A stretch of 53,085 nucleotides of DNA from Rhabdonatronobacter sediminivivens (GTDB lineage: Bacteria; Pseudomonadota; Alphaproteobacteria; Rhodobacterales; Rhodobacteraceae). Each line of letters starts with the position of its first letter. Positions within the stretch are counted from its first letter, which is position 1. Below the pieces are notes generated by a model. The model was not told the DNA's origin. It was given only the letters and a program-made list of their open reading frames with translations, and searched no databases. A program made the position numbers and the translations under genes. The DNA lies in contig NZ_JACBXS010000027.1 in NCBI RefSeq assembly GCF_013415485.1, positions 1 through 53,085 of the forward strand, given 5' to 3'. Below, piece after piece: positions 1 to 18,712 of this stretch.

Positions 1-76
1 TCTTGCCGTGGTCAACATGGCCAATCGTGCCAACGTTCACATGCGGCTTCGTGCGTTCAAACTTCTGCTTTGCCAT
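1..76 (-). CDS. tuf: Elongation factor Tu, N-terminal fragment (cut by window edge)
   Basis: Only the first 25 codons are inside the window. They read MAKQKFERTKPHVNVGTIGH followed by VDHGK, the start of the EF-Tu GTPase P-loop. EF-Tu delivers aminoacyl-tRNA to the ribosome as a GTP complex. The ATG is at 76-74 on the minus strand, with AAGGAG eight bases upstream. It is the last gene of the rpsL-rpsG-fusA-tuf (str) operon, 54 bases after fusA. In that gap a hairpin (102-111 pairing with 117-127, one bulged base) sits just after the fusA stop and could shape the mRNA between the two genes. Family identity is certain; which tuf copy it is cannot be told. Confidence 0.95.
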   Translation of the reverse strand, partial: MAKQKFERTKPHVNVGTIGHVDHGK

Positions 77-130
77 GATGGGCACTCCTTAAACGTTGCG
101 CGGTGGCGGGCGTGATGCCCGCCCACCGGG

Positions 131-2254
<2,124 letters not shown>

Positions 2255-2281
2255 TGGTCTGGGTCCTCAGGCTGAGTTCAA

Positions 2282-2764
<483 letters not shown>

Positions 2765-3136
2765 TTACTTCGGACGCTTGGCGCCGTATTTCGAACGGCG
2801 CTGGCGGCGATCCTTGACGCCCTGGGTGTCCAGCACGCCGCGCAGAATGTGGTAACGCACACCGGGAAGGTCCTTGACGCGGCCGCCGCGGATCAGCACG
2901 ACCGAGTGCTCCTGCAGGTTGTGCTTTTCGCCGGGGATGTAGCTGATGACCTCATACCCGTTGGTCAGACGCACCTTGGCGACCTTCCGCATGGCCGAGT
3001 TCGGCTTCTTCGGCGTGGTGGTGTAGACGCGCGTGCAGACGCCCCGTTTCTGGGGGCACTGCTCCAGGTGCATCGACTTGGAGCGCTTGACTTTCGGCTG
3101 CCGCGGCTTGCGGATCAGCTGCTGGATCGTTGGCAT
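2765..3136 (-). CDS. rpsL: 30S ribosomal protein S12
   Basis: A 123-residue decoding-centre protein and first gene of the str operon. It starts [14 protein letters not shown] and carries the conserved loops [10 protein letters not shown] and [13 protein letters not shown]. The lysines where streptomycin-resistance substitutions arise in other bacteria (in TPKKPN and GRVKDLPG) are both wild type. The ATG at 3136 has only a weak Shine-Dalgarno (GGGAAGA about 9 bases upstream). The 5' leader from the predicted start site is about 220 bases and shows a small GGCGCC-TTCG-GCGT hairpin near 3184-3197 but no ORF I can support. Confidence 0.98.
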   Translation of the reverse strand: MPTIQQLIRKPRQPKVKRSKSMHLEQCPQKRGVCTRVYTTTPKKPNSAMRKVAKVRLTNGYEVISYIPGEKHNLQEHSVVLIRGGRVKDLPGVRYHILRGVLDTQGVKDRRQRRSKYGAKRPK

Positions 3137-3361
3137 TCCGGTTCTTCCCGTGTTGCAACCCGTTCAAATCTCATGGCGCAGGGCGCCTTCGGCGTGTCGT
3201 CCAGCATGATGCGGAACGCACAAAACCGCTTGCGACTCCTTCTCCCGGAGCCGCCGCGGTGGAATTCCAGAGGATCGGGGCTGAGGCCCGGATCATGACC
3301 ACTACATATCTGGACACCCTTGACGGCCGCACCATGTGGCGGGCCAAGCGGGTCAGCGGCG

Positions 3362-3390
3362 CGTATAGGCGGTTGCGCCGGGGTTGTCAA
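3362..3390 (-). promoter_or_regulatory. Sigma-70-type promoter of the str operon
   Basis: On the minus strand there is TTGACA (3390-3385), a 17-base spacer, then TATACG (3367-3362). The -35 box is a perfect consensus and the spacing is ideal. Transcription would start near 3355 and give a leader of about 220 bases before rpsL. It is the best promoter in the window and lies just after the stop of the EamA gene at 3398, so the str operon starts independently of rpoBC. Seen directly; activity is inferred. Confidence 0.75.
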
Positions 3391-3397
3391 CACAGAC

Positions 3398-4297
3398 TCA
3401 AGGCGTTTGCCCGGGGAGTTTGCGCCGCATGCGCTGGCGCAGCACACGTTCGCGATAGAGCGTGTAGACCCCGGTGGCCACGACAATCGCGGCCCCCGTC
3501 AGGGTCAGGGAATCGGGCCATTCGGCAAAGACCAGCCAGCCCAGGATCAGCGCCACCAGAAGCGCCGCGTAACGGAAGGGCGCGGCAAAGGTCAATTCGC
3601 CCACACGCATGGCCATGATGGTCATCAGATACCCACCGATCAGCGTCAGGACCGCCCCGGCCAGCCACAGCAGCCCCGCACCCGAAGGCATGACCCAGGC
3701 CTCGGTCATGCTGCCCAGCACCCCGAACCCCGTCACCCCGACCGAGGCGCTGAAGGCCACTAGTACCGACGGGACGGATCGGCTCATCATCCGGGTGGTC
3801 AGATCCCGCATGGTTATCAGCACCACCGCGATTATGGCGTAGACCGCAAAGATGTTGAACCCTTCGGCGCCCGGGCGCACGATCAGCATGACCCCGCCGA
3901 ATCCCACCATGATCGCGCTCAGCCGCCGCCAGCCCAGCGGCTCGCGCAGGAACAGGAAGGCCGCCAGCGCCACGCTCAGCGGCAGCACCTGCAGGATGGC
4001 CGTGACATTGGCAATCGGCATGTTCAGCAGCGCCGTCAGGAAGAACCAGGCCGCCAGCGCCTCGGAGGTGGAGCGGGCCAGCACCAGCCAGCGGTCGCGG
4101 CGCTCCAGCCCGGCAAAACCGGCGCGCGCGCGCCAGACCAGGGCACCAAAGAACAGCGTAACGAAAACCCCGCGCAGCACGATGATCTGGAACATCGGCA
4201 GCTGGTCGCCCAGAAGCTTCACAAAGACATCGTTGACGGTATAGGCACCGGTGCCCGCCATCATCAGCAGCGCAGCACGGATGTTGTCGTCCTTCAT
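3398..4297 (-). CDS. EamA/DMT-superfamily membrane transporter
   Basis: A 299-residue integral membrane protein with about ten hydrophobic helices in two repeated EamA halves (roughly residues 7-140 and 150-285), as in RhaT/YdcZ-type exporters of amino acids or other metabolites. The substrate cannot be read from the sequence. An upstream in-frame start at 4372 exists, but the ATG at 4297 (MKDDNIRAALL) has GAGG seven bases before it and begins directly at the first helix, so I chose it. It lies on the same strand as rpoC and rpsL but is divergent from the MFS gene, and it sits between the rpoBC and str operons. A positively charged tail (RQRMRRK) ends the protein. Confidence 0.9.
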   Translation of the reverse strand: MKDDNIRAALLMMAGTGAYTVNDVFVKLLGDQLPMFQIIVLRGVFVTLFFGALVWRARAGFAGLERRDRWLVLARSTSEALAAWFFLTALLNMPIANVTAILQVLPLSVALAAFLFLREPLGWRRLSAIMVGFGGVMLIVRPGAEGFNIFAVYAIIAVVLITMRDLTTRMMSRSVPSVLVAFSASVGVTGFGVLGSMTEAWVMPSGAGLLWLAGAVLTLIGGYLMTIMAMRVGELTFAAPFRYAALLVALILGWLVFAEWPDSLTLTGAAIVVATGVYTLYRERVLRQRMRRKLPGQTP

Positions 4298-4623
4298 GGA
4301 ACCTCGGGGGAAAAGTGGCAGCGTGGCACAGTGGAGCGCGGCGCCACCGCCGTCAAGCTCTGTCACCTGCAAGCAGCAATCTTGCGCAGTCCCGGACCAT
4401 GGCAGGACGCGGCGAGAGACGCGGCAGGGTTTGCGCCCCTCCTCTCCGTTCAGGTCAGCCCGGAGGGAGGCTCGAGCCGCCCATGAAGGGCCCGGTTTCC
4501 CCGTCGGGCCGATGCCTGTCGCGTTTATGCTGCAATGCGGCGCAGCCGGGCCTTGCGCCCTGCGCGGCCTGTGCCAGTCTGTTTCCGGGGTCGGGGGCAG
4601 CGCAACGCAGGATGGACCGATCG
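4298..4623. other. Divergent intergenic region between the EamA and MFS genes
   Basis: About 325 bases that must hold the promoters for two outward-facing transporter genes. An open frame runs through it in phase with the MFS gene, but its translation (Arg/Pro/Ser-rich, several Cys) is unlike a transporter N-terminus and looks non-coding. I see no convincing -35/-10 pair, palindrome or RNA gene. Confidence 0.5.
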
Positions 4624-5898
4624 ATGATTACGGTATTGGGACGCGTATGGCCGATCATGTTGGGGATCGTGCTGATCATGCTGGGCAACGGCATGCATTT
4701 CACGCTCATCGGTCTGCGCGGCGGGATCGAGGGTTTCTCAGCGGCCGAGCTTTCCGTCGTAACATCGGCTTATTTCGTTGGGTTCCTTTCGGGCGCCAGA
4801 TACACGCCCGTGCTGATCCGCCGGGTGGGACATGTGCGCGTCTTTGCGGCGCTTGGCAGCTTCATGTCGGCCGGCCTGATCGCCTTTCCCCTGCTGACCG
4901 AGCCCTGGGCCTGGACAATCCTGCGCGTGCTGATCGGGTTCTGCATGTCCGGGGTCTATGTTGCGGCCGAAAGCTGGCTCAACAACGCCGCCACCAATGA
5001 CACCCGCGGCAAGGTGCTTTCGGCCTACATGATCGCGCAGACGCTTGGGATCATCGGCGCGCAGGGGCTGCTGACCCTGGGCGATGCGGCCACGCCGGTG
5101 CTGTTCATCGGCGCGTCGATCCTGGTGTCGATCTCCTTTGGCCCCATGCTTCTGTCAGCCAGCCCGGTACCGGCGGCAGAGGTGACGCGCGCGATGCCCT
5201 TGCGGGAGCTGTTCGCCAACTCGCCCCTGGGGACGGTGGGGATATTCCTGCTGGGCAGCATCTATGCAACCCAATCCGGGATGGGGGCGGTGTTTGGCGC
5301 GCAGATCGGCATGGCGGCCGCGCAGGTCGCGCTCTTTGTGGCCATGCTGTTTGCCGGGGCGCTTGTGCTGCAGTTTCCCATCGGCTGGCTTTCGGACCGG
5401 ATGGACCGGCGCAAGCTGATCCTCGGCGCTGCGGTGATTGGCGCCACATTCTGCGGGGTTGGTTGGGCAATGGCCGGAGAGTTCTGGTTCCTCATGCTTG
5501 CGGCCTTTCTGGCCGGTGGCGTGACCACACCGCTTTACGCGCTGTTCCTGGCCTATACGAATGACACCCTTGATCCCGAGGACATGCCCTCGGCCTCCGG
5601 GGGGTTGGTGTTCATCTTTGGCCTGGGCGCCATCAGCGGCCCGCTGGTGACAGGCTGGGCGATGCAGGTGATCGGTCCCTACGGCTTCTGGCTTGTCCTT
5701 GGCGTGACCTTTGCGGCCATCGCGCTCTATGCGCTCTATCGCATGACCCAACGGGCCAGTGTTCCGGCAACGGAAACCGACAGCTACCTGGGTGTTCTGC
5801 CGACAACATCGGCCGTGGCAATGACAGCGGCTGTCGAATGGTCTGTCCAGCAAGCCGAGAAGGAAGACGCAGAAGCGGAGAACGACACGACGCAGTGA
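4624..5898 (+). CDS. MFS transporter
   Basis: A 424-residue major facilitator superfamily permease with about twelve predicted helices. The typical MFS loop between helices 2 and 3 (GFLSGARYTPVLIRRVGHVR) and its second-half counterpart (IGWLSDRMDRRKL) are present. The architecture resembles the YcaD-like branch, but the substrate is unknown. Two close starts are possible: ATG 4612 (MDRSMITV) and ATG 4624 (MITVLGRV). I prefer 4624 because AGGA lies 11 bases upstream, whereas 4612 has no usable spacing. The C-terminal tail is hydrophilic and acidic (KEDAEAENDTTQ). It converges on rpoC, separated by the rpoC terminator. Confidence 0.88.
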   Translation: MITVLGRVWPIMLGIVLIMLGNGMHFTLIGLRGGIEGFSAAELSVVTSAYFVGFLSGARYTPVLIRRVGHVRVFAALGSFMSAGLIAFPLLTEPWAWTILRVLIGFCMSGVYVAAESWLNNAATNDTRGKVLSAYMIAQTLGIIGAQGLLTLGDAATPVLFIGASILVSISFGPMLLSASPVPAAEVTRAMPLRELFANSPLGTVGIFLLGSIYATQSGMGAVFGAQIGMAAAQVALFVAMLFAGALVLQFPIGWLSDRMDRRKLILGAAVIGATFCGVGWAMAGEFWFLMLAAFLAGGVTTPLYALFLAYTNDTLDPEDMPSASGGLVFIFGLGAISGPLVTGWAMQVIGPYGFWLVLGVTFAAIALYALYRMTQRASVPATETDSYLGVLPTTSAVAMTAAVEWSVQQAEKEDAEAENDTTQ

Positions 5899-5940
5899 TC
5901 CTGCGGCTGTGCGGATCGCCGCGCGCACTCCCCCGCGCAT

Positions 5941-5974
5941 AAGAAAAAGGCCCCCCGCATCGCTGCGAGGGGCC
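5941..5974 (-). terminator. Rho-independent terminator of rpoBC
   Basis: The arms at 5949-5959 and 5964-5974 form ten base pairs with one C/A mismatch and a four-base loop. On the minus strand the stem is followed directly by TTTTTCTT. It lies 46 bases after the rpoC stop. It also lies 43 bases past the MFS stop on the plus strand, but the U-tract is only on the rpoC side. Confidence 0.85.
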
Positions 5975-6020
5975 CTTCTCGATGTCCGGCAACCAGGGTC
6001 ACCCCGGCTTCGGGTTTGCC

Positions 6021-10247
<4,227 letters not shown>

Positions 10248-10320
10248 CTTCATATCCTTGGCAGTCGGACGGGGGATGCGGGGCGGGCCTGGCGGCCCGC
10301 CCGGGGCGAGTGGCTTTCGG

Positions 10321-14454
<4,134 letters not shown>

Positions 14455-14589
14455 GTGCGTGGTCACCTTTCATGCTTTCGCGGGTCAGCCGGCCGCCGGG
14501 CCTCGGCCGCTACCGCCCATTGCGAAACGGGGTGGGCTCCATTCCTGCAGACCGTCCCACCGGCCTGCGCCCGAGCCCTCAAGCTACCC

Positions 14590-14621
14590 CTGGACAGGGC
14601 TCCGGGCAAAGCCCTGTCCAG
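14590..14621 (-). promoter_or_regulatory. 12-bp hairpin between rplL and rpoB (attenuator or processing site)
   Basis: CTGGACAGGGCT (14590-14601) is a perfect inverted repeat with 14610-14621 around an eight-base loop. No U-tract follows on the minus strand, so it is not a standard terminator. In E. coli the rplL-rpoB spacer holds an attenuator and an RNase III site; the position here is equivalent, and the stem could serve either role. That function is inference from position. Confidence 0.55.
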
Positions 14622-14675
14622 AAACAGCTTTGGCCGGGCCCGGGAAGCGACCCCGGACCCAGCCATGTCAGTCGA

Positions 14676-14695
14676 ACGGGGTGCACGCACCCCGT
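14676..14695 (-). promoter_or_regulatory. GC-rich palindrome directly after rplL
   Basis: ACGGGGTGC and GCACCCCGT flank a two-base centre, four bases after the rplL stop codon. The minus-strand sequence after it lacks a T-run. It may act as partial attenuation or 3'-end protection for the rplJL message, together with the larger hairpin at 14590-14621. Confidence 0.45.
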
Positions 14696-14699
14696 GAAA

Positions 14700-15080
14700 T
14701 CACTTCAGCTCGACCTTGGCGCCAGCTTCTTCGAGCTTCTTCTTCAGCTCTTCTGCTTCTTCCTTGGGCGCGCCTTCCTTGACGGCCTTGCCACCGGCTT
14801 CGACCAGGTCCTTGGCTTCTTTCAGGCCCAGACCGGTGATTGCGCGGACTTCCTTGATCACGTTGATCTTCTTGTCGCCGGCATCGACCAGGATGACGTC
14901 GAATTCGGTCTGCTCCTCGGCCGGGGCGGCATCGCCACCGCCTGCAGGGCCAGCCATCATCACGGCGCCGCCAGCAGCGGGTTCGATGCCGTATTCGTCT
15001 TTCAGGATCGTCTTCAGTTCCTGAGCTTCGAGCAGCGTGAGGTTCACGATTTGCTCGGCAAGTGCTTTGAGATCAGCCAT
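14700..15080 (-). CDS. rplL: 50S ribosomal protein L7/L12
   Basis: A 126-residue acidic stalk protein that recruits translation factors. It shows the N-terminal dimerisation helices ([20 protein letters not shown]), an Ala/Gly-rich hinge (about residues 36-54) and the C-terminal factor-binding domain ending GAKVELK. The ATG is at 15080. It lies 70 bases downstream of rplJ. L10 and L7/L12 form the stalk complex, which in other bacteria also represses the rplJL message. Confidence 0.98.
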   Translation of the reverse strand: MADLKALAEQIVNLTLLEAQELKTILKDEYGIEPAAGGAVMMAGPAGGGDAAPAEEQTEFDVILVDAGDKKINVIKEVRAITGLGLKEAKDLVEAGGKAVKEGAPKEEAEELKKKLEEAGAKVELK

Positions 15081-15150
15081 TTTTCAGTTCCATTCTGTCA
15101 GGTTGGGTATCCGGCGCGGGCGTTGCGGCCCCACGCAGGTCAGACATTGC

Positions 15151-15666
15151 TCAAGCGGCTTCCCGCTCCTCCAGGGTGGAGAGGATGCCCGCGATGTTGG
15201 AAGCAGGTGCGCCAATGGCGCCGGCGATGTTGGATGCCGGGGCACCGATGCAACCCACGATCGAAGCAATAAGCTCCTCGCGCGAGGGCATCGCGGCCAC
15301 GGCCTTCACACCGGCCGGATCCAGCGCCGTGCTGCCCATAGCCCCGCCAAGGATTTCGAACTTCTTGTTGTCCTTGGCAAAGTCCTCGGCCACCTTTGCT
15401 GCTGCAACGGGGTCCTCGGAATAGGTCAGCACGGTCATACCCGTCAGAAGGCTGCCAATGCTTTCGCAGGGCTTTCCTTCCAGGGCGATCTTGGCGAGCC
15501 TGTTCTTGGCAACGCGCACGGACCCGCCAGCTTCACGCATCTTTGCGCGCAGGCCCTGCATCTCGGCAACCGTCATGCCTGCGTAGTGGGCGACCACTAC
15601 CACACCAGAGCTTTCGAAGATCTGGCCGAGTTCCTCGACCACTTTCTCTTTCTGGGCTCTATCCAC
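15151..15666 (-). CDS. rplJ: 50S ribosomal protein L10
   Basis: A 171-residue protein that anchors L7/L12 dimers to 23S rRNA. The start is GTG at 15666 ([17 protein letters not shown] as written, read with formyl-Met), with GGAG six bases upstream. The C-terminal helix that binds L12 dimers is present. A short repeated segment [20 protein letters not shown] lies near the C-terminus (about residues 143-162), an in-protein duplication common in this family. It is the first gene of a likely rplJ-rplL-rpoB-rpoC transcript, with a long structured leader upstream. Confidence 0.97.
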   Translation of the reverse strand: MDRAQKEKVVEELGQIFESSGVVVVAHYAGMTVAEMQGLRAKMREAGGSVRVAKNRLAKIALEGKPCESIGSLLTGMTVLTYSEDPVAAAKVAEDFAKDNKKFEILGGAMGSTALDPAGVKAVAAMPSREELIASIVGCIGAPASNIAGAIGAPASNIAGILSTLEEREAA

Positions 15667-15682
15667 GGTTCACTCCAAGTTT

Positions 15683-15749
15683 GGGGGTTTCCCCCCGGCT
15701 CAATTGCGCCCCTTGCGGGGCGTTCGGGTCCGACTTCGGGTCCCGAGCC
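15683..15749 (-). promoter_or_regulatory. Structured rplJ leader (candidate L10-binding autoregulatory RNA)
   Basis: In the minus-strand RNA, GGCTC (15749-15745) pairs with GAGCC (15701-15697). This closes a domain containing a CGCCCC-GCAA-GGGGCG hairpin (15722-15707) and a GGG/CCC hairpin. A second stem GGGGG-AAA-CCCCC (15695-15683) comes next, just before the GGAG of rplJ. A closed multi-branch leader next to the rplJ Shine-Dalgarno is what the known L10 leader family looks like. I cannot confirm the L10 consensus by eye, so the regulatory role is inferred. Confidence 0.5.
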
Positions 15750-15804
15750 AAAATGCGCCCGAGGAAAACCCCGGCGGCATGATTCTCGTTTCCCGTCTCA
15801 GGCA

Positions 15805-15833
15805 GGAAATTAAGCCGCTGCATATCCAGCGGC
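15805..15833 (-). terminator. Candidate attenuator hairpin in the rplJ leader
   Basis: GCCGCTG (15814-15820) and CAGCGGC (15827-15833) form a 7-bp stem with a six-base loop. On the minus strand it is followed by TTAATTTCC, a broken U-rich tract. It lies about 150 bases upstream of rplJ, so it could stop part of the transcripts before the ribosomal genes. The U-tract is imperfect and the call is tentative. Confidence 0.3.
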
Positions 15834-16109
15834 ACCCACCGTCTCGGACGATTTCCGGGCACAGCGATTCACACACCATCCCCGGACCGCGAGGCCATAG
15901 TCGGTTTTCGGATAGGGAGCAACCCCCCGAAACGCCATTTTCTCGTGAGCCTCGCCCAGAGCACACCGGTCAGGTGCCGAATGCGGATTGGCTGCGGATG
16001 AACAGCTCTTTCATCGGCCCTGCAAGAGAGGCTGGTTTCACCCGTCGATGCCGGAGGAACGGCACCCCGCGCAGATCTGCTCGATCTAAGCGCCCCCTGT
16101 CGGACCGTA

Positions 16110-16138
16110 CATATAGGCTGCCATGTTCAGCATGAAAA
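16110..16138 (-). promoter_or_regulatory. Possible promoter of the rplJL-rpoBC operon
   Basis: On the minus strand TTTTCA (16138-16133), a 17-base spacer and TATATG (16115-16110); each box matches four of six consensus bases. It would start transcription near 16103 and give a leader of about 435 bases. The -35 box overlaps the tail of the rplKA terminator. The rest of the 15750-16109 stretch has no ORF I can support. Confidence 0.35.
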
Positions 16139-16161
16139 GGGCGCGCCACCCGGCGCGCCCT
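16134..16161 (-). terminator. Rho-independent terminator of rplKA
   Basis: AGGGCGCGCC (16138-16147), loop ACCC, GGCGCGCCCT (16152-16161): a perfect 10-bp stem. On the minus strand it runs into TTTTCATG. It lies 45 bases after the rplA stop and separates the rplKA transcript from rplJL. Confidence 0.75.
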
Positions 16162-16206
16162 CATGTCCGATTGCGGAGTGCCAGCTTGCGGCTGGCCACC
16201 CGTGTC

Positions 16207-16905
16207 TCAGTTCCCGGTGGCCGATGCCAGATCGACACTGACGCCCGGACCCATGGTCGAACTGACCGAGACCTTGCGCATATAGGCGCCTTTGGCACCC
16301 GTGGGCTTGGCCTTGGCGACCGCATCCACAAGGGCACGCAGGTTTTCGGCCAGTTTCTCGGCATCGAAGGAAACCTTGCCGATCCCGGCATGGATCACCC
16401 CGGCCTTTTCGACCTTGAACTGAACCTGGCCGCCCTTGGCGCCTTGCACCGCCGCTGCCACATCCATGGTCACGGTGCCGACCTTGGGGTTCGGCATCAG
16501 GTTGCGCGGGCCCAGGATCTTGCCCAGACGGCCGACGATCGGCATCATGTCCGGGGTGGCGATGCAGCGGTCGAACTCGATCTTGCCGGACTGGATGGTC
16601 TCCATCAGATCCTCGGCGCCGACGATATCCGCGCCCGCTTCCTTGGCCTCATCGGCCTTGGGGCCGCGGGCGAACACCGCCACGCGCACCGTCTTGCCGG
16701 TGCCGTTGGGCAGGGTGACCACGCCGCGCACCATCTGGTCCGCATGGCGGGGGTCAACACCCAGGTTCAGCGCCACCTCGACGGTTTCGTCGAACTTGGC
16801 GGTCGCGTTGGCCTTGATCAGTGCCACCGCATCCTCGACCGAGATGTTTTCCTTGCCGGCGAAGGCTTCACGCGCCGCGCGCAGGCGTTTTCCGTGCTTG
16901 GCCAT
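16207..16905 (-). CDS. rplA: 50S ribosomal protein L1
   Basis: A 232-residue protein of the mobile L1 stalk near the ribosomal exit site. It starts [15 protein letters not shown] and contains the signature [20 protein letters not shown]; length is normal. The stop of rplK and the ATG at 16905 are separated by three bases, so the pair is translationally linked. In E. coli L1 binds the rplK leader to repress both genes; whether this happens here is not visible. Confidence 0.98.
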   Translation of the reverse strand: MAKHGKRLRAAREAFAGKENISVEDAVALIKANATAKFDETVEVALNLGVDPRHADQMVRGVVTLPNGTGKTVRVAVFARGPKADEAKEAGADIVGAEDLMETIQSGKIEFDRCIATPDMMPIVGRLGKILGPRNLMPNPKVGTVTMDVAAAVQGAKGGQVQFKVEKAGVIHAGIGKVSFDAEKLAENLRALVDAVAKAKPTGAKGAYMRKVSVSSTMGPGVSVDLASATGN

Positions 16906-16908
16906 GAC

Positions 16909-17337
16909 TTATCCTTTCACCTCGATACCCATCGATTTCGCCGATCCCAGAATGATCTGCATGGCGCCTTCGATGCTGTTGGCGTTGAGGTCCTTCATCT
17001 TGGCCTCGGCGATTTCGCGCACCTGCTTGACGGTGACGGTGCCCGCGGTGGCGCGGCCCGGTGTCTTGGAGCCCGAATTCAGCTTCGCGGCCTTCTTCAG
17101 GAAATGCGACGCCGGCGGCGTCTTGATGTCCATGGTAAAGGACTTGTCCTGATAATAGGTGATCACCGTCGGACAGGGGGCGCCCGGCTCCATCTCCTGG
17201 GTGCGGGCGTTGAAGTCCTTGCAGAACTGCATGATATTGATGCCGCGCTGACCCAGCGCAGGGCCGACGGGGGGCGACGGGTTCGCCTTTCCGGCGGGAA
17301 CTTGCAGCTTCAGCTGCCCGATCACTTTCTTGGCCAT
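16909..17337 (-). CDS. rplK: 50S ribosomal protein L11
   Basis: A 142-residue protein of the GTPase-associated centre. The sequence [20 protein letters not shown] and [18 protein letters not shown] are signature L11. An in-frame extension to 17370 exists, but the ATG at 17337 has AGGAG eight bases upstream and matches the universal start. It lies 106 bases downstream of nusG. That gap holds a self-complementary GGGGCGCGCCCC (about 17411-17422) but no T-run. Confidence 0.98.
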   Translation of the reverse strand: MAKKVIGQLKLQVPAGKANPSPPVGPALGQRGINIMQFCKDFNARTQEMEPGAPCPTVITYYQDKSFTMDIKTPPASHFLKKAAKLNSGSKTPGRATAGTVTVKQVREIAEAKMKDLNANSIEGAMQIILGSAKSMGIEVKG

Positions 17338-17443
17338 CTGGCCTCTCCTTTTCTCAACTCGGCGCACCACGCGTGGCGGGCCGATTGCGGTTGATGTGGT
17401 CCGGGCTCAGGGGCGCGCCCCCTCCCCCTCCCACAAGGCTCAC

Positions 17444-17977
17444 TCAGCTGCCCTTGGACACCTGGGTGAATTCCAGCTCGACCGGGGTGGCCCGGCCAAA
17501 GATCGACACCATGACCTTGAGGCGGTTGTTGTCCTCGTCCACCTCTTCGACCATGCCCGAAAACCCTTCGAACGGGCCATCGGCCACCTGAACCTGCTCT
17601 CCGATCTCGAAGCGGATGAGCGAGCGCGGCGCGGCCTCGCCCTCTTCCACGCGGTTCAGGATTGCGTTCACCTCTTCGTCGCGCATGGGCATCGGCTTGC
17701 CCTGCTGGCCCAGAAAGCCGGTGACGCGGTTGATCGAATTGATCAGGTGATAGCCCTTGGGCGACATCTCCATGCGCACCAGCACATAGCCGGGCATGAA
17801 ACGGCGCTCCGAGGTCACCTTCTTGCCACGCCGCACCTCGATCACTTCCTCGGTCGGGACCAGCACCTCTTCGATCTGGTCCTGCAGCCCGCCCTCTTCG
17901 ACCGCGGTGCGAATGGCCTCGGCGACCTTCTTTTCGAAATTCGACAGCACGCTTACCGAATACCAGCGTTTCGCCAT
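17444..17977 (-). CDS. nusG: Transcription termination/antitermination protein NusG
   Basis: A 177-residue NusG with an N-terminal NGN domain (KRWYSVSVLSNFEKKVAEAI, FMPGYVLVRMEM, about residues 3-115) and a C-terminal KOW domain (FEIGEQVQVADGPFEGFSGM onward). It binds RNA polymerase, suppresses pausing and links it to Rho or the ribosome. It lies 232 bases after secE, with a terminator-like hairpin between them. That is a wider and more interrupted spacing than the tight secE-nusG pair usual in other bacteria. Confidence 0.97.
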   Translation of the reverse strand: MAKRWYSVSVLSNFEKKVAEAIRTAVEEGGLQDQIEEVLVPTEEVIEVRRGKKVTSERRFMPGYVLVRMEMSPKGYHLINSINRVTGFLGQQGKPMPMRDEEVNAILNRVEEGEAAPRSLIRFEIGEQVQVADGPFEGFSGMVEEVDEDNNRLKVMVSIFGRATPVELEFTQVSKGS

Positions 17978-18105
17978 CTGTCATGTCCCCGTCTGATCCG
18001 GTGCAGCCCGTGCCCCGGCAACTTCATCCGACGCCTGCGCGCCCTGCTCATCGGCCCCGTTTCGGGCGGCCCTGCCCGGGCCAGACCTTCGGCGCGGACG
18101 CAGCC

Positions 18106-18136
18106 CAAACAAAACAGCGCACCGAATCGGTGCGCG
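18106..18136 (-). terminator. Terminator-like hairpin between secE and nusG
   Basis: GCGCACCGA (18118-18126) and TCGGTGCGC (18128-18136) are perfect inverted arms. On the minus strand they are followed by TGTTTTGTTTGGG. It lies 74 bases past the secE stop and about 129 bases before nusG. It would end or attenuate secE transcripts; nusG would then need its own promoter or read-through. Confidence 0.65.
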
Positions 18137-18209
18137 CCGTGCCTGACTACCTTGGCGTTGCGTTATCGCGCCGAAGGGGGTTTTTCAACCCCTGCGTCCG
18201 GCTGGCCGG

Positions 18210-18404
18210 TCAGAACAGGCCCAGAAGCCCCGAAAGCCCGGTGCGGATCAACAGATCCACCAGAAAGAAGAAAATCGCCGTCAGCGTGGCCAGGGCAAAG
18301 ACCATGACCGTTGTCACCAGGGTTTCACGGCGCGTGGGCCAGACAACCTTGCTGGTTTCCGCGCGGACCTGCTGCATGAACTGAAGGGGGTTGGTTCTGG
18401 CCAT
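18210..18404 (-). CDS. secE: Preprotein translocase subunit SecE
   Basis: A 64-residue minimal SecE that clamps SecY in the Sec channel. The amphipathic helix with the conserved KVVWPTRRET motif (about residues 19-28) is followed by one membrane helix (TTVMVFALATLTAIFFFLVD). The single-helix form is usual for alphaproteobacteria. A TTG codon precedes the ATG at 18404; I chose the ATG (MARTNPLQF). It is the first gene of the secE-nusG-rplKA series. Confidence 0.95.
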   Translation of the reverse strand: MARTNPLQFMQQVRAETSKVVWPTRRETLVTTVMVFALATLTAIFFFLVDLLIRTGLSGLLGLF

Positions 18405-18445
18405 CAAAAACGCCGCCTGTGACTACATCCGTTGTCTGCAGAGGC

Positions 18446-18474
18446 GACATACGCGGCCCGCAGCGGTGTTTCAA
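18446..18474 (-). promoter_or_regulatory. Predicted sigma-70-type promoter of secE
   Basis: On the minus strand TTGAAA (18474-18469), a 17-base spacer, then TATGTC (18451-18446). Spacing is ideal and the -35 matches five of six. It places the start about 35 bases before secE. The rest of the 18475-18649 stretch is an AT-rich island (18550-18600) unusual for this GC-rich genome. It includes TTGAAT at 18559-18564 facing the plus-strand EamA gene, but I could not pick a convincing -10 for it. Confidence 0.55.
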
Positions 18475-18649
18475 GCCATCCCGGCCGGGAATCACGGAAC
18501 CGGCACATTTTCGCCATAGCGGGGCATGTCATGCATTGCCGGAGTGCATCTGGATAGATTGAATTTATTCATGTATCGCATCTGTTAATTTTACTTCTGA
18601 TCCTCCAGCGGCCAAGGTGCCGCATCCTGTCAATCAACGGAGCCTTGCG

Positions 18650-18712
18650 ATGCCCGGCCACTTGCAACCGGCAGCGGTCCAGCCCGGCCTGGCACCGGAG
18701 CGCCAACCATGA
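18650..18712 (+). CDS. 20-codon upstream ORF (candidate leader peptide)
   Basis: ATG at 18650 with GGAG seven bases upstream encodes MPGHLQPAAVQPGLAPERQP. Its TGA (18710-18712) overlaps the ATG (18709-18711) of the following EamA gene as ATGA. Five prolines and three glutamines in 20 residues is a skewed composition. It could be a leader peptide that couples or gates translation of the transporter. It may also be a chance ORF, since the EamA gene has its own GGAG. Confidence 0.4.
   Translation: MPGHLQPAAVQPGLAPERQP

Noticed and set aside
4315..4623. N-terminal extension of the MFS gene to ATG 4315
   Set aside because: The translation is Arg/Pro/Cys-rich and unlike a transporter; the first helix begins right after 4624.
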